DNA from: Rostrohypoxylon terebratum
Lineage: Eukaryota; Ascomycota; Sordariomycetes; Xylariales; Hypoxylaceae
Assembly: GCA_022497145.1 (NCBI GenBank)
Contig: MU386102.1
Location: 1 to 14,048, forward strand
DNA: 14,048 nt
Direction of reading: 5' to 3'
Positions 1 through 8,700 of the stretch are shown piece by piece (within the stretch, counting starts at the first letter, position 1; every line of letters begins with the position of its first letter). The position numbers and the translations under genes are program-made. The notes below the pieces were generated by a model. It searched no databases. It had not been told where the DNA came from and worked only from the letters and a program-made list of their open reading frames with translations.

Positions 1-10
1 CGTTAATCCA

Positions 11-301
11 CTACACTGAGGGTAGTTGGTGGATTATAATCCACCCACTACACTCGAGGCCTTGGTGTAGTTGGTGTAGTTGATCCGAGCCCTGAAAATG
101 AGGCGAAGTAGTGGTAAGCTTCTCCTCAGCCTCTGGGACGTAGACTTCCTTCCATGGTTGTGATTTCTTGGAAGCCTGCTTCGCCTTGCGAGCTAAGACG
201 GCGAGAGTGATTTCGGAAGTTTCCCCATAACGGTCAGAGTTGGAATCAGAGCCAGTGGAGTCTCTTAAGAATTGCCTCATGTTGAGCAGCCTTTGTGCCA
301 A
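11..301 (-). CDS. Small unassigned ORF, possibly an exon or fragment
   Basis: This is a 96-codon open frame from ATG to TAG that I do not recognise. The first two thirds look protein-like: a hydrophilic, Lys/Ser/Glu-rich stretch with motifs such as QFLRDSTGSDSNSD, ARKAKQASKK and VPEAEEKL. The last third is encoded by repetitive GTAGTTGG-type DNA and a palindrome, so the true C-terminus may lie elsewhere. A TTTTCAG just before the repetitive part (about 92-98 on the minus strand) could be a splice acceptor. No signal peptide, membrane segment or known domain is visible. It could be a real small gene, an exon of a gene continuing left of the window, or a remnant of a mobile element whose edge is the palindrome. 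I lean towards a fragment. Confidence 0.2.
   Translation of the reverse strand: MAQRLLNMRQFLRDSTGSDSNSDRYGETSEITLAVLARKAKQASKKSQPWKEVYVPEAEEKLTTTSPHFQGSDQLHQLHQGLECSGWIIIHQLPSV
22..51. repeat. Near-perfect 30-bp palindrome
   Basis: Positions 28-45 form a perfect 18-bp palindrome (GGTGGATTATAATCCACC). It extends to 22-51 with a single mismatched pair. Related words flank it: TTAATCCACTACAC at about 3-16 and a doubled GGTGTAGTTG at about 65-84. Palindromes with dispersed short repeats of this kind occur at the ends of cut-and-paste transposons and MITEs. No matching inverted end was found in the window, so this identity is an inference. Confidence 0.6.
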
Positions 302-1373
302 AAATGTAATTCTATGGATAAATAGACAGGTAACTTGTTCGCAGAATGTGGTAAACTAGAGCAGAGGGTTGACAGACTACCTAGAGCAGGGTCGAGTTTC
401 GGGGCCAGCCAACTTATACGCATTTTGCGAGCGCTCATACGGCTACTAGAGCATGAGCGGTAGGCTCTCGCACTGTATTCGTGAATGAGGCTGTCACTTC
501 TAGGTAGAACGATATGAGTACGTGATAAGCTAGTTGACTGGATAGCCATGATAGTCCTGCATGATGGTCTACAGCTTCATGACCCTGAAATAAGTTGCCG
601 GTTTAAAAAAATGTAAGGCTCCCGGAGACATTAAGACGAGGCGCCTGCAGTGGGTTATCCAATCCCCCAAAAGAACCAGGGTTTGATGTCTTCCAAGTCG
701 CCGGCTAGGTACGGAAAAGCAACACATACCTAGTATGCACACAACCTTGGAACCTCCAGGGCTACTCCGGGGTAGGCCCTCAGCCTACCTCATGTTACAC
801 TGAAGTTATCGTCGCCCTACGCCCTACGCCCTACGCCCCGGTGTCACAAACCATTATATGCATAGTCTCCTTTAATGCAATTCCGTTTTATTACATTTTC
901 GTTCCCAAGTTGTCGTCCATTGCAATCGACCTCATGTGCTTCTCGGATCCGTTGTTTATGTTGATTCTTCTTCTTGGTTGTTGTATTTCTTTAGTTTAAA
1001 GAGTACCTAGGTAACTACTAGGTACGTAGCTGTATAAAACCATACTAAAGTGGATCTATCCAGGATCACCGGTGGTAGCTTGCTAGGTTAAGACATTAAG
1101 ATCAATGACGTCAAGTATAATGCTCTCAGTAATCAAGACCCCTCTACTTCGTACAGTCTGCCGCCCAGCTGGTGTCAGCTGTTAGATAAGATTAAATGAT
1201 AGAGAAAAAGGCGTCACCAAGTTCAACTTTTTCCAACTGTGCTTAATGTATTAGGTATCCAACTCACACGAAGTACAGCTAAATTAAACAAAAAAAAAAA
1301 ATTCTATAAGTCCACTACTCTATGTCATCGCCAGAGTCATTACTCCATTTTACCAACTACCTGATCATCGACC
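302..1373. other. Intergenic stretch without a convincing gene
   Basis: I see no supported gene here. The 90-codon minus-strand frame at 277-549 has no recognisable motif and overlaps another weak ORF. The stretch contains the CGCCCTA tandem repeat at 813-838, a perfect TACCTAGGTA palindrome at 1004-1013, a TGACGTCA (CRE-like bZIP) palindrome at 1106-1113 and a 12-nt A tract at 1290-1301. The last tract lies about 70 bp beyond the stop of the phosphate-transporter gene and reads as oligo-T in that gene's orientation, so it may lie in its 3' region. The composition is mixed with no clear coding bias. Confidence 0.5.
813..838. repeat. CGCCCTA microsatellite, 3.7 copies
   Basis: Three exact copies of the 7-mer CGCCCTA (813-819, 820-826, 827-833) are followed by a partial CGCCC. 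The CCCTA core resembles the C-strand telomere unit CCCTAA, but the period is 7 rather than 6. I call it a simple tandem repeat. Confidence 0.8.
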
Positions 1374-3310
1374 CTAGGAAGCAAAGTGGGGCGCGTTAAT
1401 AAACAACCCCATTAGAATACCACCCAGAGTTCCGGCGATAGGAATAGTCGCGATCCACGAAAGCAGCAACAACCCAACTCGTTGGAAGTTAACAGCCTTC
1501 AATGTGCCATTGCAGAGACCAACACCGACAGTCGCACCGGTGATACACATCGACGTGGATACGGGAAGCGAGAACTGGGAGAACACGAGAACGGTGATGG
1601 CGGCGCCCATCTCCATCGAGCATCCACGGCTGGGGGAGTGGTAGGTGATCTTGTTACCCATGACCTTCATGATGTTGTATCCGTACGTGATCAGACCCAG
1701 AGAGATGGTAGCAGAGAGTACGGCGAGCTGCCACACCGGCACTGGGGCCTTGGATTGAGCGGCGTTACCCGTCGACCACGCGGAGTAGATGACAGCCCAG
1801 GGACCAACACTGTTTCCGATATCGTTTGCGCCGTGAGCGAAAGAAGCCGTGCACGCGGTCAGGATCTGGACAAAGCTGTATGTGTGCTCGACCTCGTTAG
1901 GGTACTTCTCCGCGTGCGCGTACACGCGCTCCATTCTCTTGCCCTCGGGGGTGCCCGCGATACCGCTCTGCGCAGCGTGGATGTCGTAGTGGAGACCGTA
2001 TAACGTGCCGCAGACGATCAAAGCGGGGATACGCTTGGCCAGGATGCGGATGTTGTGGAGCTCGTAGATTTCACCGGCGCCCATGGGGTTGTCGCGAAGG
2101 GTGCGCATGGCCCAGCCCATTGGTCCACGGAGCTTGAGGAGCTTGGCGTGGAGTTTCGATTCACCTTGCTTAGCGATTTCTTTCGAGGTTAACTGTTTGG
2201 CTTCGACATCAACAGGTCGGGGGTTTTTCTCGTTGTCAGAGGTCGAGCTTTCCTTAGAGACGGGCTGGATCTCGGAGAGGGACTCGGGAACGTGGGTCGA
2301 GGCAGAAGAGTTCTCGGACTCGTCGTCCTGAACCACGGCGTAGTTAGGAACATCGGCCTGGTCGGCTTCCTCGACCACCGGGCGCTTCAAGAGTAGGGGT
2401 CCGTAGATGAACATCCACCACTTGACGCCGTGGTCCTTCTTGATAACCTTGGCGTGCACATAAGGCACGAAGAAGATGGCAGCTAACAAAGCGACACCAC
2501 CACCGGTTCCCATGGTAACAGCGGCGACGTACCAGCCGGGCTTCTTGTTCAAGTTGAGGTTAGGAGAGCCCTTGTATACGATGGACAGGGTGCAAATAGT
2601 GCCAGCAATTAGGAAGAAAAACGGCGATGTGTACACGGCCCAGGGAACGGGGTTCCTGCGGATATGCACAACCAATTTGATCAGCATGAAGATCACGGCG
2701 GCGAAACCACCGGAGATCACAGGGGCCATTCCCAGACCAGCGAAGATGGCACCGAGACCCTTGCCGTCATTCCAACCCCACTGAACTTGCGAGGCACCGA
2801 CCGTGGCGACACCGACACCCGCCACGGCAGAAATAAGAGAGTATGTCGATGAGACGTGGGCGGAGTGGCGCGTACACCACATAACCCAAGATGAAGCGGC
2901 AGCCAAGGCGCACGTGAACGCGAGCATCTGAACGGGTGCATTGCCGCGGAATGTGTCAGGGGGAATAATTCCATTTTTGATAGTTTCAGCTGTGCGAGCG
3001 CCGACCGTGATGGCGCCCAGCATTTCGAACACGGTTCCGAATATCATGGCTTGTCTATACGAGATGGATCGCGACGAAACGCTCGTCGCCCAAGCGTTTG
3101 CTACATCGTCTATGGGATGGTTAGTATCTGATTGAATGATTGCTTATGTACAGAGGTGTATGATAGGTCATGGATGGAAAAGACGATGGCGTGATTTGGC
3201 TGAGAGGGGTGATAGGGAAGGGGAAACCTACTGGCTCCATTGTTGAAGGCATCGAGCATGGCAAACAAAGTGCCGATGACGAAAATGTAGGTGTACTGAT
3301 CAAGAATCAT
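1374..3310 (-). CDS. PHO89: Pho89/PHO-4 type sodium-coupled phosphate symporter
   Basis: This is a predicted plasma-membrane inorganic-phosphate transporter of the PiT (SLC20) family, like yeast Pho89 and Neurospora PHO-4, which take up phosphate with Na+. It has two exons: 3232-3310 and 1374-3109. The join splits an Asn codon and rebuilds the first family signature GANDVANAWATSVSSRS (residues 25-41). The second signature, GANDIGNSVGPWA, is at about 453-465, and the conserved LPVSTSMCITGATVGVG stretch is at about 541-557. Multiple hydrophobic segments fill both halves. A hydrophilic central loop of roughly 100 residues (about 268-367) contains an acidic/serine-rich part (DDESENSSAS) and the family-typical RGPMGWAMRTL. 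The 604-aa length fits fungal members. The start ATG has A at -3 (AAAATG), and the protein begins MILDQYTYIF as expected for a short N-terminus before TM1. No truncation or lesion is seen. Upstream CACGTG elements suggest phosphate-starvation control. Confidence 0.95.
3110..3231 (-). other. Intron of the phosphate symporter gene
   Basis: This 122-nt intron begins GTAGGT and ends CCATAG. A perfect TACTAAC branch site lies about 10 nt before the acceptor. Its removal joins ...AATGGAGCCA to ACGATGTAGC, restoring the GANDVAN signature in frame, which is strong evidence for the splice. Confidence 0.93.
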
Positions 3311-3320
3311 TTTAACTTAA

Positions 3321-3326
3321 CACGTG
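3321..3326. promoter_or_regulatory. CACGTG element next to the symporter start
   Basis: This perfect CACGTG E-box is the core recognised by the bHLH phosphate regulators Pho4 (yeast) and NUC-1 (Neurospora). It lies 10 nt upstream of the ATG, downstream of the predicted TATA box, so it would fall in the 5' UTR. The site fits a phosphate-transport gene, but the position is unusual and a 6-bp match can occur by chance. Confidence 0.4.
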
Positions 3327-3452
3327 AGTGTTAAGAGAATGATCTCCGATGTCGTAAATTTATGGCTCAATGGCTCGTTGATATCCGCAGCTTATCAAGA
3401 CAAGACGAAAAAAGCAAGGGGAGTGACGAGGACGGGAAGCGAGATAGGGAGA

Positions 3453-3459
3453 TTTTATA
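3453..3459 (-). promoter_or_regulatory. TATA box and CT-rich core promoter of the symporter
   Basis: TATAAAA on the minus strand lies about 143 nt upstream of the symporter ATG. It is followed by a pyrimidine-rich stretch down to about 3395 (CTCCC, CTTCCCGTCCTC, TTTTTTCGTC). This is the classic layout of a strongly expressed filamentous-fungal promoter, with transcription starting at or just after the CT tract. The TSS is inferred. Confidence 0.55.
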
Positions 3460-3936
3460 TGTCCTACATGCGTTCTAGCTAACTCCGCTGACATCTCAGA
3501 CTTTTTCTATGCTTTACCTCGCGTGGCTCTCACCGAGGCGTAAATCTAAATCCCACTAACAACTGCAACGTTTACACATCACAAAGCATGATTTGTAGCG
3601 TGCGGCGCCGAGCAAGCGACCATACTCTACGCTCGCAAGCGTTGTGCGCCCAGCTCGACCGGGTCGAAATCAAGCAGGCATACTTCGCCTGATCTCACCT
3701 CTTGGGAAGCTTGTATCACTCTTCTGTCAACGAGGCAGCTATCGGTCACACTTGGCGCAGCCTTGGCCGCAGCCTTGGCAGGTTGCGAAAGAGGATGCCA
3801 ATATCCGCGACGATACGTGAAGTCGTGTGAAGTTGTCCAAAGGACGAAGTTGGTTCGCCATCAGCTAGACGGCTGAGGCTCTTGGCGGGGTTTAGCTCCC
3901 TGGACCTACGTCGGCCAATGGGAGAGCCCAAGACAC

Positions 3937-3946
3937 CCCACGTGGG
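3937..3946. promoter_or_regulatory. Palindromic CCCACGTGGG element upstream of the symporter
   Basis: A 10-bp perfect palindrome with a CACGTG core lies about 630 bp upstream of the symporter ATG, with a CCAAT box at 3915-3919 close by. It is a candidate Pho4/NUC-1 or other bHLH site. Together with the copy at 3321 it makes phosphate-responsive control plausible. Confidence 0.45.
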
Positions 3947-5077
3947 TAGATCGACGGTCGTGAACGGCTAACGGTGGAGTACGGGGACCCTTGTGCGCCC
4001 AGACGCCCGGGTACAGGTAGGCTAAGGGTTCGATGACGCTAAGGGGACGTCGGACCACCCGATTATCTCAGGGTCTGTTGCCTTCCTGCAAAAGAAGGAT
4101 TCTAGAACGAGAAAAAGAATCGCTCTCGAGTGGTGTATCCAATGAAGGCTCTGCTAGATACTCACACCTTAGCCCTATACTGGAAACACACACACGACAG
4201 CTGCGTCCCTACTGTGGTTGAAATGTCCTTATTAACCTACAAACAGGTAAGACCTCAGTGGAGGTGGGGTTTAGCATCGATCAGCTCGTTCCACATGCGA
4301 TACGTCAGCAACACGATATCAAAAGACCATCGCTGGATTTGCCACGTATAAGGGCCGGAAATTTTTGACTTCCCTCATGCTTGGCTCGTGGGCGAGATGC
4401 CTAGGTAGGAATTAGTTTCCGTTTTGTTGGTAGCTGTCTAACGACATGCTAGGAGTATCTTGGTGAGTTGATAGATCATAGGTTATGCCTAGAGTTTGGA
4501 CAATGGTTTTATGGTATGACACCTGTTAAGAAAATGTAAGATGTGGATTTTTAGTAGGTAAGTTTTATGTTCAAAATGAAAAGAACCCCGCGGACCTTAC
4601 ATCATGACGATAATACGTAATTTTCATCTGGATGAGGCCGACGATGAAATATCGTGAGTTTGAGTTGAGATGAGTTTAGGTAGGTATGTATAATATCAGC
4701 ACTAGGAAAACAATTATTTCTCCTCTATCAACGAAAGAATGGAAGCAGAAATATTCCTGGTGATCCCCACTGTTGGATTTTTTCGTATATTAACTTGGGA
4801 CGTCGTGACACACGATGGTGTGACGAACCTATACTTAGGCTTAGTAAGTATAGCTTCATAAGGGGGTCTTGATTTTAAGGTAACAGTAATTGTAGAGGTC
4901 AAGTGTAATCAACCAAGTATGTTCGTCAGAGAGGCTTGGAGTCCTCTCCCTACTCGTAGTGAATAGACTTAGATTGATAACTAAAGAACTAGAATGAGTG
5001 ACTAGATACATGAGAGTCTGCTATGCTTTATATAGGAAATATCCCTTCTCTTCTTGAGCGTTGAAGCCATCGTGACG

Positions 5078-5158
5078 TGATGGATGTGTGTTGATGTGTT
5101 TTGGTATGATGGATGTGTGTTGATGTGTTCCATATCCCCCACATCCATACACATCCAT
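5078..5158. repeat. Direct repeat plus inverted copy forming a hairpin
   Basis: The 23-bp word beginning TGATGGATGTGTG occurs exactly at 5078-5100 and again at 5107-5129 (period 29). A third copy in inverse orientation at 5140-5158 pairs with 5109-5127: 17 Watson-Crick pairs, one G-T pair and one mismatch, around a 12-nt loop. It could be a MITE remnant, a protein-binding array or a simple-sequence expansion of GATGTGT. No gene is associated with it. Confidence 0.75.
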
Positions 5159-5732
5159 TTCTCCGTAGTTTAACCATGATTGGTTGACGTGCTCCACATC
5201 AGAATGATTTATTTTTGGTGGCCGTGACAGATGGGTCGATAACGCATAGAGAGGTTCAAGTCTTGGAATTTAGATATTTTAAAGCAACAACTTAAAAAGT
5301 ATCGAAACATCATTCGCCGAATAGCCACGTGCTCGCCATGCTTGTCCAACGTGCGATCTGCCAAGCGTTAAGGTAATTCCATCGTCCTTTGGTCAACTTG
5401 GCAGTTTCGATAGGCTTGGAAGTGGGGATATCGCGAAGACCTGGCCCGAAAACTTGAAAGTTTGCAGCAACACCTCACCCGGAGCTAATGGCATGCGATC
5501 TCGAATTGGCTTTCCTAGTGAAAGTTTGCTGGAAATAGATCGCGCGTGGTGTTTCCATATATAGGACTTGGGTCACGGGTGTGTGACAAAATTGAACTTT
5601 ACTTCCCCTTAACATACACAATTCGGAATCTGGTACGTCGATATGTGAACAGCAAAGTACCTGATATATCGGACCTGTTGCCTCTTTTGAGGAATAAAAT
5701 AAAATTGTTAGTTTCATGAATTCCAAATCTGC

Positions 5733-8700
5733 CTAGGTAGAGACAGCTTCCAGCTCTTCTCTAGAAATCGCTGACTCATTCTCTGATTCTGAGCCATCAC
5801 CGTGATCTGAGTTGAATTGGCTTCCATCGTCGCTCTCAAGGACAGAATCCCAACCATTCTCAAGAAGACGACAAACCTTGCTATGGCTTTCCCGCTTAGC
5901 CACATCCAAGGCTGTCATTCCCTGGGAATTCCGATGGTCTTTGTTTGCTCCTGCTTTCAGAATGATCTTGATTATATCGATATCGCCACCGAGAGCTGCT
6001 AGAGCAAGTGGGGTATCCTCATTGTTGTTGCATATTTCTATGTCAGCTCCGAAATCAAGAAGGATTTGCACCATTTCCCCGCTCCAATTGTCGACTGCGA
6101 GAAATAGGGGCGTTTCTCCGCAACTTGTTTTTGCGTTGATGTCTGCCCCCCTGCGGATCAAGATAGTAATCATATTGACGCGTCCAGAGTTAACAGCTTG
6201 ATGGAGCGGTGTCCATTTTCTCCAATCTTTTGCATCAACGTTGGCTCCCTCTTCCAGCAACATCTCCATCATTTCTATATGGCCACAAATTGCGGCCACA
6301 TGCAAGGGACTATTCTTCATATTATCAACCACGTCCATATTAGCGCCGTTGTCAAGAAGTAGCCGCGCAACTTCGATATTATCCCAAGCTACCGCTACGA
6401 TAAGGGGCGCAAATTGCATGTCGACCGTATTGATATCCAATCCCCTAGTAAGAAGGGCTCTGACTGTATCAATGCTCCCTCTGGCGATGACGTCGAGCGC
6501 CCTTGTGATGGCGATAGGATAGTCATATCTTTCCAGAAACCAATCCTCTTTCAGTTTTTGGTAGATAGGTAGGTCTTTGCACTGTTTCATGTCTGCTGCA
6601 ACTTTCTCCCCATCACTCGTCTTGTCTATGAGAAGCCGTGCTATCGACTCGTGACCCCTTAAGCTTGCTATCCCCAAAGGTGTCCACCCACCCATATCCT
6701 TCACGTTGGCATTGGCCCCTCGTTCTAGTAGCATTTGTACCATTTCATCACGCCCTCCCAGTGCTGCTACATGAAGGGGCGTCCAACCCGAGAATTCCCT
6801 AGGGTCAAATTGTTCAGTTTTGGCAAGCAAAAGTCTCATTATACTCTCATTTCCATAAAACGCTGTATAATGTAAAGGGGTGATGCCTTTTACGCTGGCC
6901 AGATCTGGTTTTGCACCTCTCTCTAGAAGGAATTTGATAGTGTCTTCATGTCCGCCTGATACGGCCCAGTATAAAGCCGGATACTTAATGGCGGAACATG
7001 AATTGATGTCCTCGCCGTGGTCTAGAAGTTTTGCTGTCATGCTCGTGTATCCAGATGGAGCTGCTGAGGATAACGCTGTACATCCCTCGTGATTTAATAA
7101 ACTTGGATCAGCACCACTACCAAGCAATTTATCCACCACCTCTTCTAGGCCGTCTTTTGCTGCAAACATCAAAGCCGTGTCGTCGAAATCATCTTTTGAA
7201 TTAACATCAATTCCGGCTCTATTGAGAAGGGTATCGATAACTTCCAAACGATTCGCAGAAGCCGCGTAATGCAGCGCATTCCGGCCTTTATAATCCCGCT
7301 TAGAAACGTCGACTCCTCTATCGATCAGTAAGTCCACGACGTTCGCGAATCCTTCGAATGCTGCCATCATGAGTGCCGTCCGGCCCTTGTCGTCTTGGGC
7401 TTCAATGTCAGCTTTGTCCTTGATAAGAGCGTCAACTGCGTCATTTAAGCCAAGCTGCGAGGCTACCCACAGCCCACCAACACTTTTCGTGTAGGATTGA
7501 CTCCGTCCATGGAATTTATAATGATTCTCCTCGATGACCTTCGCCTGAATTGAGCTGAGAACCAACTTTTCGGCTTTCAAAAAGCTAAGGATGTTCTCTT
7601 TGATTTTTAGCTCGAGCTCACCGCGTACATGATCTGCCCAATACTGCGCTGAGTATCCGTAAAAAGGGCTGTTCTCTATGCGATTGGCATAGGACTCATC
7701 ATCTGGACACGGACCTTCAGCAAAGACTTCATCGGAAATATAAGCCAGACAAGATTTCCCAATATCCTCATAGATAGAAGGAAATCTTTCGTGGAAATTA
7801 GAGTCGAGATACTCTTTGACAGTTGAGTGAGCAAAGGAGACAAGTTTAGTCTTCGATTCAATGATTACGAGGCCGTGACAGGAGGTCAACATGTCTTGTT
7901 CCCGAATCCTGAACTCATCCCTTGATTTAGCTCGGGAAGAACCAGATTCCATTAAAGCGCTCGTTGCTAGTATATGTTGTAGTTCTCTAGATTGAAGGGG
8001 TCGTTTGGCGTAGAGAACCCAACCTATGATGCGGAATCCAAGTTGCCGTCGTATACCTGGGCCATTAGCTGAGCTGATGCGATCGAATGCTGCATCATAG
8101 AATTGTTCGTGGGTCTTTTTAGGCTCTTTCAATTTATCCTTAATATCGCCAAGCGTCATACACTCCATGATCTCGTCCATTTGTAGTCGTACCAAGTTAA
8201 ATCTAAGACTAAGAGTAAGTTTTCATCTATATATGCTGCGCAGGGAGGTGTTCAATCACTTACATGACTGGGGATTTGGTTAGAAATTCGTTAAGAATTT
8301 CGCCTTCCGAAAGTTCACGATCCTCTATTAAATCTCTCACGTGAGAACCCACATGATCCTCATCATAGATTCTCCTGTGAATATACCTCTTGATATCCTC
8401 GTGCAGTGGAGAAATCTCAATTTCTTGTACCGAAATTTGTCGCGAAGCTGCTCTTTTTTTAAGATCGTTGACGGCGCCCACATTTCGGGATGTGACGAGC
8501 AGATGGGCGTTGAGATCTGTGAGTGTTGTTATCAATGCGCCACATACAGGACTATGGTTTATGTCGTAGTCGATACACTCATCCAAGGCGTCGACAATGA
8601 TGAATGTTTGATCTAAAAGGCCAATGATTCTTTTGATGAATGCCTTATAGTCGCGAAGTCCTGGAATGCGACCGTGGGAATAGAAGTCTCGCTCGAACTG

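Larger units (their letters stand above)
3311..5732. other. Gene-poor 2.4-kb intergenic region
   Basis: Apart from the symporter promoter elements and the repeat/hairpin at 5078-5158, I see no gene. The short open frames here (for example 3746-3931, 4033-4221, 4130-4351, 4714-4902 and 5475-5726) have no recognisable motif, no consistent splice partners and no protein-like residue patterns. The part at 3590-4090 is relatively GC-rich and contains GCAGCCTTGG twice near 3758-3780. The part at 4350-5050 is AT-rich. Another CACGTG lies at 5326-5331. The segment right of about 5480 probably contains the 3' UTR of the NLR gene, though no clear polyadenylation signal was found. Confidence 0.5.

Noticed and set aside
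277..549. 90-codon minus-strand frame rich in Ser/Arg
   Set aside because: No recognisable motif, overlaps the other weak ORF at 11-301, and has no splice partner.
1290..1301. A12 tract considered as a retroelement poly-A tail
   Set aside because: No target-site duplication or reverse-transcriptase remnant is visible upstream. A simple homopolymer in a 3' region is sufficient.
1482..2003. 173-codon open frame on the plus strand inside the symporter
   Set aside because: It is antisense to a well-supported transporter exon, low in hydrophobic order and rich in Arg/His, as antisense frames of GC-rich genes are.
4033..4351. Overlapping plus-strand frames that might be a small gene
   Set aside because: No motif, poor start context and no residue pattern typical of a folded protein.
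5812..6201. 129-codon plus-strand frame, with other plus-strand frames under the ankyrin region
   Set aside because: These are shadows of the ankyrin-coding strand. Their periodic pattern mirrors the repeats and has no independent motif.
8203..8210. Alternative acceptor 6 nt upstream for the last NLR intron (CTCTTAG before TCTTAG)
   Set aside because: It is in frame but would insert two residues (reading VILRFNLVRL). The downstream TAG gives VIFNLVRLQMD, closer to the usual MFLLVRLQMD pattern. NAGNAG-like use cannot be excluded.
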